From assembly GCF_014495685.1 (NCBI RefSeq), contig NZ_JACTVI010000033.1:17830-81829 (forward strand): a stretch of 64,000 nt of DNA. Reading direction: 5' to 3'. The translations under genes were made by a program, and so were the position numbers. The notes beneath the pieces were generated by a model. That model did no database searches. It was not told the origin of the DNA and saw only the letters and a program-made list of their open reading frames with translations. The number at the start of each line of letters is the position of its first letter. The stretch's first letter is position 1. Source of the DNA: Streptomyces sp. TRM68367. Lineage in GTDB: Bacteria > Actinomycetota > Actinomycetes > Streptomycetales > Streptomycetaceae. Shown here in pieces: positions 34,958 to 44,479 of the stretch.

Positions 34958-36217
34958 TCAGCTGTTCTTTCCGACCAGTGCGTACGTCTGGGTGGCGATC
35001 TCCAATTCCTCGTCCGTCGGCACCACGGCGACCGCGACCCGCGCGGAGGCGGGGGAGACCAGCCGCGGCTCGTCGCTCCGTACGGCGTTCAGCTCGCCGT
35101 CGACGGCCAGGCCCAGTCCCTCCAGGCCCGCCACGGCGGCCTCCCGCACCGGTGCCGCGTTCTCGCCGACCCCGGCGGTGAAGGCGACCGCGTCCACCCG
35201 GCCGAGGACGGCGTAATAGGCGCCGATGTACTTCTTCAGGCGGTGAATGTAGATGTCGAAGGCCAGCTGCGCCTGCTCGTCGCCCGCGTCGACGCGGCGG
35301 CGGATCTCCCTCATGTCGTTGTCGCCGCACAGACCGATCAGGCCGCTCTTCTTGTTGAGAAGAGTGTCGATCTCGTCGGCGGACATTCCACCAACGCGCA
35401 TCAAATGGAAGATGACGGCCGGATCCATGTCTCCGGAGCGCGTACCCATCACGAGTCCCTCCAAAGGCGTCAGCCCCATGGAGGTGTCCACGCACCGGCC
35501 GCCCTCGACGGCCGACGCCGAGGCGCCGTTGCCGAGGTGCAGCACGATCACGTTCACCTCTTCCGGCGCCTTGCCGAGCAGCCGCGCGGTCTCCCTGGAG
35601 ACGTACGCGTGCGAGGTGCCGTGGAAGCCGTAGCGCCGGATCCGGTGCTCGTCGGCGGTCCGCACGTCGATCGCGTAGCGGGCGGCCGGCTCCGGCATCG
35701 TGGTGTGGAAGGCGGTGTCGAAGACGGCGACCTGGGGCAGGTCGGGGCGCAGCGCCTGGGCCGTGCGGATGCCGGTGAGGTTGGCCGGGTTGTGCAGCGG
35801 GGCCACCGGTATCAGCCGCTCGATCTCGGCGAGCACGTCGACGTCGACGACGGTCGGCTCGGTGAAGTGCTTCCCGCCGTGCACCACGCGGTGGCCGATC
35901 GCGGCCAGCTCGGGCGAGTCCAGCCCCAGTCCGTCCTTGGCCAGTTCGGCGGACACGGCCTTCAGCGCGGCCTCGTGGTCGGGTATCGCCCCGGTCCACT
36001 CCCGGGTGTCCGCACCGGCGGGGGTGTGCTTGAGCCGGGAGCTCTCCTCGCCGATCCGCTCGACGAGGCCCACGGCCAGGCGGCTGCTGTCGCGCATGTC
36101 GAGCAGCTGGTACTTCACGGACGAGGAGCCGGAGTTGATGACGAGGACGCGCGAAGCGAAGGGGGCCGAGCGAAGCTCGTCGGACAGGGCGGTGGTGGGT
36201 GACGGGTGGGCGGTCAC
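34958..36217 (-). CDS. ackA: Acetate kinase
   Basis: The 419-residue enzyme of the acetokinase fold makes ATP from acetyl phosphate. Motifs are VLVINSGSSSVKYQ, IGHRVVHGG, RRYGFHGTSHAYVS, LHLGNGASASA and FTAGVGENA. The N-terminus carries about 20 extra residues before the first strand. The GTG start at 36217 overlaps the pta stop by four bases, so Pta and AckA are co-translated. Confidence 0.96.
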   Translation of the reverse strand: MTAHPSPTTALSDELRSAPFASRVLVINSGSSSVKYQLLDMRDSSRLAVGLVERIGEESSRLKHTPAGADTREWTGAIPDHEAALKAVSAELAKDGLGLDSPELAAIGHRVVHGGKHFTEPTVVDVDVLAEIERLIPVAPLHNPANLTGIRTAQALRPDLPQVAVFDTAFHTTMPEPAARYAIDVRTADEHRIRRYGFHGTSHAYVSRETARLLGKAPEEVNVIVLHLGNGASASAVEGGRCVDTSMGLTPLEGLVMGTRSGDMDPAVIFHLMRVGGMSADEIDTLLNKKSGLIGLCGDNDMREIRRRVDAGDEQAQLAFDIYIHRLKKYIGAYYAVLGRVDAVAFTAGVGENAAPVREAAVAGLEGLGLAVDGELNAVRSDEPRLVSPASARVAVAVVPTDEELEIATQTYALVGKNS

Positions 36218-38304
36218 TGCTGGGAAGCCTTCTCGATCGGGGACTGTGCCTGGATCGCCGTGATGGCGACGGTGTTGACGATGTCCTGGACGAGGGCGCC
36301 CCGGGACAGGTCGTTGACCGGCTTGCGCAGACCCTGCAGCACCGGTCCGACGGCGATCGCGCCGGCCGAGCGCTGCACGGCCTTGTAGGTGTTGTTACCT
36401 GTGTTGAGGTCCGGGAAGATCAGCACCGTCGCCTGCCCGGCGACCTCGGACTCCGGCAGCTTGGTCGCCGCGACCGACGGCTCCACGGCGGCGTCGTACT
36501 GGATGGGCCCCTCGATCCTCAGGTCGGGCCGCCGCGCGCGCACCAGCTCGGTCGCCTCGCGCACCTTGTCGACGTCGGCGCCGAAGCCGGACGTGCCGGT
36601 CGAGTACGACAGCATTGCGATCCGCGGCTCCACCCCGAACTGGGCGGCGGTGGCCGCCGACTGGACCGCGATGTCGGCGAGCTGCTCGGCGTTCGGGTCG
36701 GGGTTGACCGCGCAGTCGCCGTAGACCAGGACCTTGTCGGCCAGGCACATGAAGAACACCGAGGAGACGATCGAGGCGCCCGGCTTCGTCTTGATGATCT
36801 CGAAGCCGGGGCGGATCGTGGCCGCCGTGGAGTGCACCGTGCCCGACACCATGCCGTCGGCCAGGCCCTCCTGCACCATCAGCGTGCCGAAGTAGTTCAC
36901 GTCGGAGACGACGTCGTACGCCAGCTCCACCGTGACGCCCTTGTGGGCGCGCAACCCCGCGTACAGCTCGGCGAAGGAGTCCCGCAGCTCGGCGGCGGAC
37001 GGGTCGATCAGCTGGGAGTCGCCGAGGTCGATGCCGAGGTCGGCGGCCTTCTTGCGGATCTGGTCGACCGGGCCGAGCAGGGTGAGGTCGCAGACGCCGC
37101 GGCGCAGCAGCACCTCGGCGGCGTGCAGGACGCGCTCCTCGGTGCCCTCGGGCAGAACGACCCTGCGCCGGTCCGAGCGGGCCTGCTCCAGGAGCTTGTG
37201 CTCGAACATCATGGGCGTCACGCGGTCGCTGCTGGGCGCCGAGACGCGGCCGGCGAGCGCGCCGGTGTCGGCGTACCGCTCGAACAGGCCGAGCGCGGTC
37301 TCCGCCTTGCGCGGGGTGGCCGCGTTCAGCTTGCCCTCCAGGGAGAACAGCTGCTCCGCGGTCGGGAAGCTGGTGCCGGACACCGAGAGCACGGGGGTGC
37401 CGGGTGCGAGGCGGGCGGCGAGGGTGAGGACGTCGTCGCCGGGCACCTCGCCGAGGGTGAGCAGCACGCCGGCGATCGGCGGGGTGCCGGCGCTGTGCGC
37501 GGCGAGGGTGCCGACGACCAGGTCGGCGCGGTCGCCCGGGGTGACGACCAGGCAGCCGGGGGTCAGGGCGGGCAGGAAGTTCGGCAGCATGGCGCCGCCG
37601 AAGACGAAGCCGAGCACGTCCCGGGCCATGCCGGAGTCGTCGCCGATGACCACCTCGGCGCCCAGGGTGTGGGCGATCTGGAAGACCGTCGGGGCGGACA
37701 GGGCCGGCTCGTCGGGCAGGACGTAGCAGGGGACGGGGAGCCGGCCGGCGAGCTGCCCGGCGATCTCGTCCCGGTCCTCGCGGGCGACCCGGTTGGTCAC
37801 CATGGCGAGGACGTCGCAGCCCAGGGTGTCGTAGGCGCGGAAGGCGTTGCGGGTCTCGGCGAGCACCGACTCGGTGGTGTGCTTGCGGCCGCCCACGACG
37901 GGGATCACGGAGGCGCCGAACTCGTTCGCCAGCCGGGCGTTGAGGGACAGCTCGTCGGGGAGCTGGGTGTCGGCGAAGTCGGTGCCGAGGACGAGGACGA
38001 CGTCGTAGTCACGGGCGACCAGGTGGAAGCGGTCGACCAGGGTGGACACCAGCTCGTCGGTGCCGAACTCGGCCTGGAGGGCGGACGCCTCGTGGTAGTC
38101 CATGCCGTACACGGTGGCCGGATCCTGGGACAGCCGGTAGCGGGCGCGCAGCAGCTCGAACAGGCGGTCGGGAGCGTGGTGGACAAGGGGGCGGAAGACG
38201 CCCACCCGGTCGATCTGCCGGGTCAGGAGCTCCATGACCCCCAGCTCGACGACCTGGCGGCCGTCGCCGCGGTCGATACCGGTCACGTACACGCTGCGGG
38301 TCAC
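36214..38304 (-). CDS. pta: Phosphate acetyltransferase (two-domain)
   Basis: The 696-residue enzyme converts acetyl-CoA and phosphate to acetyl phosphate. The N-terminal half is the BioD-like and DRTGG regulatory part; the C-terminal half from about residue 370 is the catalytic domain, with VVLPEGTEERVLHAAE, GMVSGTVHSTAATIRPGF and MLSYSTGTSGFG. I chose the GTG at 38304 (VTRSVYVTGIDRGDG), with CGGAGAG upstream. A 75-residue extension in frame is not family-like and crosses the pfkA promoter region. Confidence 0.95.
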   Translation of the reverse strand: MTRSVYVTGIDRGDGRQVVELGVMELLTRQIDRVGVFRPLVHHAPDRLFELLRARYRLSQDPATVYGMDYHEASALQAEFGTDELVSTLVDRFHLVARDYDVVLVLGTDFADTQLPDELSLNARLANEFGASVIPVVGGRKHTTESVLAETRNAFRAYDTLGCDVLAMVTNRVAREDRDEIAGQLAGRLPVPCYVLPDEPALSAPTVFQIAHTLGAEVVIGDDSGMARDVLGFVFGGAMLPNFLPALTPGCLVVTPGDRADLVVGTLAAHSAGTPPIAGVLLTLGEVPGDDVLTLAARLAPGTPVLSVSGTSFPTAEQLFSLEGKLNAATPRKAETALGLFERYADTGALAGRVSAPSSDRVTPMMFEHKLLEQARSDRRRVVLPEGTEERVLHAAEVLLRRGVCDLTLLGPVDQIRKKAADLGIDLGDSQLIDPSAAELRDSFAELYAGLRAHKGVTVELAYDVVSDVNYFGTLMVQEGLADGMVSGTVHSTAATIRPGFEIIKTKPGASIVSSVFFMCLADKVLVYGDCAVNPDPNAEQLADIAVQSAATAAQFGVEPRIAMLSYSTGTSGFGADVDKVREATELVRARRPDLRIEGPIQYDAAVEPSVAATKLPESEVAGQATVLIFPDLNTGNNTYKAVQRSAGAIAVGPVLQGLRKPVNDLSRGALVQDIVNTVAITAIQAQSPIEKASQQ

Positions 38305-38386
38305 GCGTGCTCTCCGTTCCTGCTCCGGGGGATCACATTCGTCTAAGGGGGTCAGAAAAATCGCCCACCGAGGTGAGCTGACCCTC

Positions 38387-38415
38387 TTGACAGTACCTCC
38401 GCGGATCGATAAGGC
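38387..38415 (+). promoter_or_regulatory. Housekeeping-type promoter for pfkA
   Basis: TTGACA at 38387-38392 is separated by 17 bases from TAAGGC at 38410-38415, close to the principal sigma consensus. It lies 95 bp upstream of the pfkA start in the divergent pta-pfkA region. Confidence 0.55.
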
Positions 38416-38509
38416 GCCCGTCTTGGTGGGCGGCGGCACCGGGATGCGGGGCATGAAACAATCGGGCAGAGGCTCACCGGCATCCACAGCGAGCAGGAGA
38501 CACAGCACG

Positions 38510-39535
38510 ATGCGTATCGGAGTACTCACCGCAGGCGGCGACTGCCCCGGCCTGAACGCAGTGATCCGGTCGGTCGTGCACCGCGCGGTCGACCACTACA
38601 ACGACGAGGTCATCGGCTTCGAGGACGGGTACGCGGGCCTGCTGGACGGCCGCTACCGCAGCCTCGACCTGAACGATGTGAGCGGCATCCTGGCCCGCGG
38701 TGGCACCATCCTCGGCTCCTCCCGCCTGGAGCGCGACCGCCTGCGCGAGGCCTGCGAGAACGCCTCCGACATGATCCACGAGTTCGGCATCGACGCGCTG
38801 ATCCCGATCGGCGGCGAGGGCACGCTGACCGCGGCCCGGATGCTCTCCGACGCGGGTCTGCCCGTGGTAGGCGTGCCGAAGACGATCGACAACGACATCT
38901 CCTCCACCGACCGCACCTTCGGCTTCGACACGGCGGTCGGCGTCGCGACCGAGGCCATGGACCGGCTGAAGACCACCGCCGAGTCCCACCAGCGCGTGAT
39001 GGTCGTCGAGGTCATGGGCCGGCACGCGGGCTGGATCGCCCTGGAGTCCGGCATGGCGGCCGGCGCGCACGGCATCTGCCTGCCCGAGCGGCCCTTCGAC
39101 CCCGCCGACCTGGTCAAGATGGTCGAGGAGCGCTTCTCCCGCGGCAAGAAGTTCGCGGTCGTCTGCGTCGCCGAGGGCGCCCACCCCGCCGAGGGCAGCA
39201 TGGACTACGGCAAGGGCGAGATCGACAAGTACGGCCACGAGCGCTTCCAGGGCATCGGCACCGCCCTGGCGCACGAGCTGGAGCGGCGGCTCGGCAAGGA
39301 GGCCAAGCCGGTCATTCTCGGCCACGTCCAGCGCGGCGGATCGCCCACCGCGTACGACCGTGTCCTCGCCACCCGCTTCGGCTGGCACGCGGTGGAGGCC
39401 GCGCACCGGGGCGGGTTCGGCGGGATGACCGCCCTGCGCGGCACCGACATCGTGATGGTGCCGCTGGCGGAGGCGGTCACCGAGCTGAAGACGGTGCCGA
39501 AGGACCGCATGGACGAGGCGGAGTCGGTCTTCTAG
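38510..39535 (+). CDS. pfkA: ATP-dependent 6-phosphofructokinase
   Basis: The 341-residue product phosphorylates fructose-6-phosphate. The start is MRIGVLTAGGDCPGLN and the catalytic motif is PKTIDNDISSTD. Residues G104 (GGEGT) and K124 (VPKTIDND) give the mixed-group signature in which Gly104 indicates ATP rather than pyrophosphate. CAGGAGA lies nine bases before the ATG. The gene is divergent from pta-ackA-pyk, placing two control points of glycolysis side by side. Confidence 0.96.
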   Translation: MRIGVLTAGGDCPGLNAVIRSVVHRAVDHYNDEVIGFEDGYAGLLDGRYRSLDLNDVSGILARGGTILGSSRLERDRLREACENASDMIHEFGIDALIPIGGEGTLTAARMLSDAGLPVVGVPKTIDNDISSTDRTFGFDTAVGVATEAMDRLKTTAESHQRVMVVEVMGRHAGWIALESGMAAGAHGICLPERPFDPADLVKMVEERFSRGKKFAVVCVAEGAHPAEGSMDYGKGEIDKYGHERFQGIGTALAHELERRLGKEAKPVILGHVQRGGSPTAYDRVLATRFGWHAVEAAHRGGFGGMTALRGTDIVMVPLAEAVTELKTVPKDRMDEAESVF

Positions 39536-39555
39536 GGACGGCACTCCACCGGTCT

Positions 39556-40269
39556 TCACGGTCGGCTCTCGACCGTCATCCAGAAGTGTTCGACGATCCG
39601 GTCGAGGAAGTCCCGGCCGGCGGCGCTGGCGTCGGCGGTGCCGCCGCCCCAGGTCAGGGTGGTGACCATCTGGCCCTGGTAGTCCTGGTGCAGTTGCTGG
39701 AGGGCGTGTTCCAGTACGCGCCGCTCCAGGGGCGCCAGCTTCGCCACCGGTCGGAGGTATGCCTGCCAGCGCGTGGTCACCGCGCCGCGCAGCAGGTCGG
39801 CGAGCTTCGCCTCCCGCCCCGTGACGGTGACCACGTCGGGCAGGGAGAGGCCGAGCAGCTCGGCGAGCGCGGCGGACTGCCGGTCCGTGCCGCGCCAGGT
39901 GCCGGTCTCCTCCATCCGCAGATACGCGTGGAGTTCGAGCCCGATGTGGCGGGCGACGTCCTCGGGGGCGAGGCCGCGCGTGACGCGGTGCTCGCGCAGG
40001 GTCCGCGGGCGGCCCAGGAGTTCACCGGGCGAGCACCACAACACGCCTGCGAGAGCGGTGAGTTCGGCGTTGGAGGGGGAGGTGGTCGCGCGTTCCCAGG
40101 CGGTCACCAGGTCCGGGGTGACGTAAGGCAGCCCGTACGAGACCCGCATGTCGTGGGCGACGTGCTCGGGTCCCATGCCGAGGGCGGTCCGCAGGCGGCG
40201 GGCGGCGGGGGCGTTGAAAGACAGAGGTGGGGGAAGGGGCTGGTTCTGTGGAGCAGGCGGTCGGCGCAC
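39556..40269 (-). CDS. XRE-like transcriptional regulator with two helix-turn-helix units
   Basis: The 237-residue product has two tandem Xre-type segments: about residues 23-80 (RRLRTALGMGPEHVAHDMRV to WCSPGELLG) and about 88-145 (LREHRVTRGLAPEDVARHIG to LGLSLPDVV). A C-terminal helical region follows. The start is the GTG at 40269. It is convergent with pfkA, 20 bp apart. The target is unknown. Confidence 0.82.
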   Translation of the reverse strand: MRRPPAPQNQPLPPPLSFNAPAARRLRTALGMGPEHVAHDMRVSYGLPYVTPDLVTAWERATTSPSNAELTALAGVLWCSPGELLGRPRTLREHRVTRGLAPEDVARHIGLELHAYLRMEETGTWRGTDRQSAALAELLGLSLPDVVTVTGREAKLADLLRGAVTTRWQAYLRPVAKLAPLERRVLEHALQQLHQDYQGQMVTTLTWGGGTADASAAGRDFLDRIVEHFWMTVESRP

Positions 40270-40455
40270 GGCTCACAACGTAGGGGCGTCGCGGTGCGCT
40301 GACTACGGTCTGTTCGGCCAGGACCACGGATTGTAGGAAGCTACGGGTGCGGGCGGGTAACCCGCTGGCTGGAGATCGTCTTCCGGTGGGGCGGGCACGG
40401 TGGCGAGGATGGCGCCGGGGCCTGCGTTCGGTGGCTCCGGAAGGCGGTGGCAACG

Positions 40456-40917
40456 ATGAACGGCAAGCTCAACGGGCATATTCGCGAGCGTCTGCTCGCC
40501 CCGAACTTCTGGCACCTGGCGACGGTCGGCCCGGACGGTGCGCCGCAGGTTTCGCCCATGTGGGTGGACATCGAAGACGAGTTCGTCATGGTCAACACGT
40601 CGATCGGGCGGGTGAAGGAGGAGAACCTGCGGCGCAATCCGTTCGTCTCCCTGTCCCATCACGATCCGGACAACCCCTACGATCGCGCCGAGATCCGGGG
40701 CCGGGTCGCGCGGTTCGTGGAGGGCGAGGAGGCGGAGCGGGCCATGGACCGGCTGACCCGCAAGTACATCGGCGAGGACCGCTACCCGTGGATGCTGCCC
40801 GGCGAGCGGCGCGTGATGCTGCTGATCGAACCGCTGCGGGTGCGCCGGGTCGTGGGGGTGGAGCCGTTCCGGGCGGGCGTCCTGCCGGACGGCGAGACGG
40901 GCGGTGTCACCCCTTGA
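40456..40917 (+). CDS. PPOX-class F420/FMN-binding oxidoreductase
   Basis: The 153-residue split-barrel flavin or F420-binding protein is of the pyridoxamine-phosphate-oxidase-like class. The N-terminal pattern FWHLATVGPDGAPQVSPMWV and IRGRVARFVEGEEAE are typical. The substrate is unknown. The ATG at 40456 is preferred; a GTG at 40447 is in frame. It converges with the ABC permease gene, and the two coding regions overlap by 11 bases at their ends. Confidence 0.85.
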   Translation: MNGKLNGHIRERLLAPNFWHLATVGPDGAPQVSPMWVDIEDEFVMVNTSIGRVKEENLRRNPFVSLSHHDPDNPYDRAEIRGRVARFVEGEEAERAMDRLTRKYIGEDRYPWMLPGERRVMLLIEPLRVRRVVGVEPFRAGVLPDGETGGVTP

Positions 40918-41746
40918 CCGCGCCGCCCAGCGCGAAGCCTCCGCCCAGCCGCCGGGCGACGAGGACGTACAGCACGATCACCGGCGTCGAGTAGACGATC
41001 GAGAACGCCGCCAGCTGGCCGTAGGCCACCATGCCCCGGTTGCCGAAGAACTCGTTGATGCTGACCGAGGCGGGCATCTGCTCCGGGGTGAGCAGCAGCA
41101 TGAACGGCACGAAGAAGTTGCCCCACATCATGACGAAGGAGAACACGGTCACCACGGCCACCCCCGGCCCCATCAGTGGCAGCACGATCCGCAGCAGCGA
41201 CTGCAACGCGGACGCGCCGTCCGTCCACGCCGCCTCCTCCAGCTCCTTCGGCACCCCGTCCATGAAGTTCTTCATCAGCCAGATGGCGAAGGGCAGTTGG
41301 GAGGCGGTGAAGAAGAAGATCGTGCCCTGCATGGTGTCGATCAGGTCGACCTGCACGAACAGTGCGTACACGGGCACCATGATCGCCGTGATCGGCAGGC
41401 TCGTCGCGAACAGGATCGTCAGCAGGAACGGGCGGTTGAGGCGGGAGCGGAAGCGGGAGAGCGGGTACGCCGCGAGCGCCGCGCACACCACCGTCAGCGC
41501 CGTCGCGCCGCCGCACAGGATCAGGCTGTTCAGCAGCGGAGTGAAGGTGACGTCCTGCGTCAGGATCGCGTCGAAGTGGTCCAGGGTGAGGCCGTCGGGG
41601 GCCTTCACCCGGAGGTCCGCGCCCGGATCGAGGGCGGACAGCACCACCCAGGCCAGCGGGAGAGCGAACGCGGCGGCGACCACCAGCAGGCCCGCGTCGG
41701 CGGCCAGCCGGCGGGACGTACGGCGGGAGGCGAAGGCGAGGGCCAT
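40907..41746 (-). CDS. Sugar ABC transporter permease (MalG-like)
   Basis: The 279-residue inner-membrane permease has six helices. The EAA loop that docks the ATPase is EEAAWTDGASALQSLLRIV. It forms a carbohydrate importer with the permease and binding protein upstream. No ATPase gene is present, so the shared MsiK-type ATPase probably energises it, as for many Streptomyces sugar importers. Confidence 0.92.
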   Translation of the reverse strand: MALAFASRRTSRRLAADAGLLVVAAAFALPLAWVVLSALDPGADLRVKAPDGLTLDHFDAILTQDVTFTPLLNSLILCGGATALTVVCAALAAYPLSRFRSRLNRPFLLTILFATSLPITAIMVPVYALFVQVDLIDTMQGTIFFFTASQLPFAIWLMKNFMDGVPKELEEAAWTDGASALQSLLRIVLPLMGPGVAVVTVFSFVMMWGNFFVPFMLLLTPEQMPASVSINEFFGNRGMVAYGQLAAFSIVYSTPVIVLYVLVARRLGGGFALGGAVKG

Positions 41747-41752
41747 GGCGGG

Positions 41753-42700
41753 TCAGACCTCCGTCCGCAGCAGGCGCAGATACACGACCGAGAACAGGGC
41801 GCCGACCAGGAGCAGCAGCAGGGCCACCGCGGTGCCGTAGCCGATCAGGCTGTTCTGGAAGGCCTGTTCGTACATGAACAGCGGCAGCGTCTGGCTCCTG
41901 CCGCCCGGACCGCCCCTGGTCATCACCCAGATGAGCCCGAAGACGGACAGCGTCTGGAGGGTGTTCAGCATCAGGTTGGTGCCGATGGAGCGGCGGATCA
42001 TCGGCAGCGTGATGTGCCACATACGGCGCCAGCCGCCCGCGCCGTCGACCTCGGCGGCCTCCGTGATCTCCCTAGGGATCTCGTTCAGGGCGGCCGAGTA
42101 GACCAGCATCGAGAAGGCCGTGCCCCGCCAGACGTTCGCGAACGACACCGCGAGGATCGGGAGGGTGAACAGCCAGTTCTGGGAGGGCAGATGGAGCCAG
42201 TCCAGGATGGCGTTCAGGGTGCCCTCGCGGCGGAAGAAGGCGTACAGCAGAAACCCCGCCACCACCTCCGGCAGCACCCAGGCCGTGACCACGATCCCGC
42301 CGGTGAGCGTGCGCACCGGCTTCGACGCGCGCTGCATCAGCGATGCCAGGGCCAGGCCCAGGGTGTTCTGCCCGACCAGCGACGACAGCACGGTGAACAC
42401 CAGGGTCAGCCATACGGCGTTGAGGAACGCCTCGTCCCGGAACGCCGTACGGAAGTTCTCGAATCCGACGAACGACGCCTCGGCCTGGCCGGTGAGCTGG
42501 AGGTCGGTGAAGGCGATGTAGACGCAGTAGGCGATCGGGCCGGCGAGGAAGAGGAGCAGGAGGATCAGGGCGGGGGAGACGGGGAGGGCGCGGGTGAGGC
42601 AGCGGCGGAGATTCGGGGGTGCGGCGGGCCGTGAAGTGGGCGGGCCCGAGGTGGCCTTCGCCGCCCCCGGGCCCGTCGCCTGTGGTGCGGCGGTGGTCAC
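41753..42700 (-). CDS. Sugar ABC transporter permease (MalF-like)
   Basis: The 315-residue product has an Ala/Pro-rich cytoplasmic start and six membrane helices from about residue 40. The EAA loop is ITEAAEVDGAGGWRRMWHI. The GTG start at 42700 overlaps the binding-protein stop (four bases), and the second permease starts six bases after its own stop. This is a compact binding protein-permease-permease operon. Confidence 0.92.
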   Translation of the reverse strand: MTTAAPQATGPGAAKATSGPPTSRPAAPPNLRRCLTRALPVSPALILLLLFLAGPIAYCVYIAFTDLQLTGQAEASFVGFENFRTAFRDEAFLNAVWLTLVFTVLSSLVGQNTLGLALASLMQRASKPVRTLTGGIVVTAWVLPEVVAGFLLYAFFRREGTLNAILDWLHLPSQNWLFTLPILAVSFANVWRGTAFSMLVYSAALNEIPREITEAAEVDGAGGWRRMWHITLPMIRRSIGTNLMLNTLQTLSVFGLIWVMTRGGPGGRSQTLPLFMYEQAFQNSLIGYGTAVALLLLLVGALFSVVYLRLLRTEV

Positions 42701-44085
42701 TTCTGGACCACCTGGTTGTCCGTGGCGTCCTTGAGTGCGTCGTCGTAGCCGCTCGCGGCGTCCGCCACCGACATGTCGCCCGTCGTCACGCCCTCCATCG
42801 CCTCCTGGATGGCGGTGGAGACCTTCGGGTACGCCGGGAAGGCGGGCCGGTAGTGCGTGCTGGCGACGAGGTCCGTGAAGAACTTGATGCCGGGCTGGGC
42901 CCTGACGTACGCCGGGTCGTTCGCGACGTCCTCACGGACCGCGATGCCGGAGTTGGCGATGTACCACTTCTGGGCGTTGGTCTTGCTCTGCATGGTCTTG
43001 AGGAACTCGAAGGCCAGGTCCGGGTTGCCTGCCTTGTCCGGGATCGACCAGGTCCAGCCGCCGGACATGCTCACCTTGCCGGGCGCCTGGCCGCGCTGCG
43101 TCGGCATGGCCGCGAGCCCCAGCTCCTTCGACCACTCCGGCCACTCGTGGCCGCTGCCCGCCAGCCAGTCCTGCGGCAGCCAGGAGCCGTCCAGGGCGAT
43201 GCCGAGCTTGCCCTGCGGGAGCCACTCGCCGCGCACCCGGGTCATGACGTTGGGGTCGAGGGCGTCGGCCACGTCGGGGCCGAGCTTCTCCTTGTAGACC
43301 GTCTCGACGAACGCGAGGGCGTCCTCGAAGCCCTGCCCGGCGGTGCGCCACTTCTTCGACGCGCGGTCGTAGAGCGGATCGCCGCCGGCGTCGCCCGTGC
43401 CGTAGAGCAGCATCTCGAAGGTCTGCATGGTGGCGGCCTCGCCGACGGGCTTGCCGGTGTAGACGTTCAGCGGGATGACGCCGGGCACCTTCTCCTTGAT
43501 CGCGCGGGCCGCGTCGAGGACGTCGTCCCAGGTCTTCGGCTGCCAGTCGGCGGGCAGGCCGGCCTTGGCGAAGATGTCCCTGCTGAACCACAGGCCGCGC
43601 GTGTCCGTGCCGTCCGGGACGCCGTACGTCTTGCCGTCCTGGCCCCTGGCGGCGTCCTTCGCCGTGTCGACGAACCGGTTCCAGTCCGGCCACTTGGCGA
43701 GATACGGGTCGAGGGGCTTGAGGTAGCCGCTGGTGATGTCGGAGTTGATGAGGAAGGTGTCCTCGTAGACCAGGTCCGGGGCGGTCCTGGGGGAGCGGAG
43801 CATCTGCTGGAGCTTGGTGTAGTACTCCGAGTCCGGGGCCTTGATCGGGACGAACTCGACCTTCTTGCCGGGGTTGGCCTTCTCGAACTGCTTCTTGATG
43901 TCCGCGAGGTAGGTGTCCATCACCTTGATGGAGTTGTCCGTGGACTGTTTGAAGGAGACCTTCACCGTGTCCGGGTCGCTGCCCGAGCCACCGCCGCAGG
44001 CGGTCAGGGTGGTGGCGGCGAGGGTGAGGGTGAGGGTGACGAGGGCCGAGCGTCGAGTGGTACGGCGGTGGGGGCGCACGGGCAC
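42697..44085 (-). CDS. Extracellular sugar-binding lipoprotein
   Basis: The 462-residue family 1 solute-binding protein is made as a lipoprotein. The signal ends in the lipobox LTAC with C30 the lipidated residue, then a Gly-rich linker. The body shows the usual two-lobe pattern with PDLVYEDTFLINSDI and GKLGIALDGSWLPQDW. The ligand is probably an oligosaccharide; the nearby beta-helix and GH97 enzymes suggest a plant or alpha-linked glycan, but that is inference. A dre-like sequence lies about 60 bp upstream. Confidence 0.92.
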   Translation of the reverse strand: MPVRPHRRTTRRSALVTLTLTLAATTLTACGGGSGSDPDTVKVSFKQSTDNSIKVMDTYLADIKKQFEKANPGKKVEFVPIKAPDSEYYTKLQQMLRSPRTAPDLVYEDTFLINSDITSGYLKPLDPYLAKWPDWNRFVDTAKDAARGQDGKTYGVPDGTDTRGLWFSRDIFAKAGLPADWQPKTWDDVLDAARAIKEKVPGVIPLNVYTGKPVGEAATMQTFEMLLYGTGDAGGDPLYDRASKKWRTAGQGFEDALAFVETVYKEKLGPDVADALDPNVMTRVRGEWLPQGKLGIALDGSWLPQDWLAGSGHEWPEWSKELGLAAMPTQRGQAPGKVSMSGGWTWSIPDKAGNPDLAFEFLKTMQSKTNAQKWYIANSGIAVREDVANDPAYVRAQPGIKFFTDLVASTHYRPAFPAYPKVSTAIQEAMEGVTTGDMSVADAASGYDDALKDATDNQVVQK

Positions 44086-44144
44086 GACCTCCTACGGGCG
44101 CACGTCGTTGTGGCCGGGATGGCTGCTCGGTGAAGGTAGGAGCG

Positions 44145-44160
44145 GTGGTCTAGTCAGGTC
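44145..44160. promoter_or_regulatory. dre-like site (DasR/GntR-type) upstream of the sugar importer
   Basis: The sequence is GTGGTCTAGTCAGGTC. The left half TGGTCTAG is identical to the half-site of the DasR element as I know it (TGGTCTAGACCA), while the right half is imperfect. Its position 60 bp upstream of the binding-protein start is right for an operator. DasR or another GntR/HutC regulator responding to sugar phosphates could act here. Confidence 0.45.
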
Positions 44161-44355
44161 AATGCGTGTGCGGGGGCTGCTTGCTTCGGCTGGAGGAGGT
44201 GGTGGTCGTCTTCCGCGCGCAGGGTTGTTCTGGGCGGCGGCGTCGCTGTCACCGAAGACACCTAATAGGGCCTAGGGAGGTACTGCTGTGCCGGGGCCCG
44301 CCAGTACTCCTCTCCTGAGCCGCGGGCCCCGCCTCGCGGCCGTAGCGTGGAAGGC

Positions 44356-44416
44356 ATGGAGCCCAACAGTGAGATCCGCGAGTTCTCGCAGTCCCGCAGG
44401 GCCCGGATCACCCCAA
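44356..44416 (+). pseudogene. 5-prime fragment of an XRE/MmyB-type regulator
   Basis: From the ATG at 44356 the frame reads MEPNSEIREFSQSRRARITP. This is the characteristic start of MmyB-like Streptomyces regulators (family pattern EIREFLRSRRARITPEQAGL). Similarity stops after ITP at about 44416, and nothing downstream resembles the rest of the protein. The sequence just before it (CCGTAGCGTGGAAGGC) looks like an original promoter and start region. I read it as a relic cut when the GH28-like/GH97 segment arrived. Confidence 0.55.
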
Positions 44417-44479
44417 CGAACCGGCTTGGCGTGCTTCTTCCTCGGGGTGTCGGCCCGGACCGGGTCGGGCGGACTGCGG

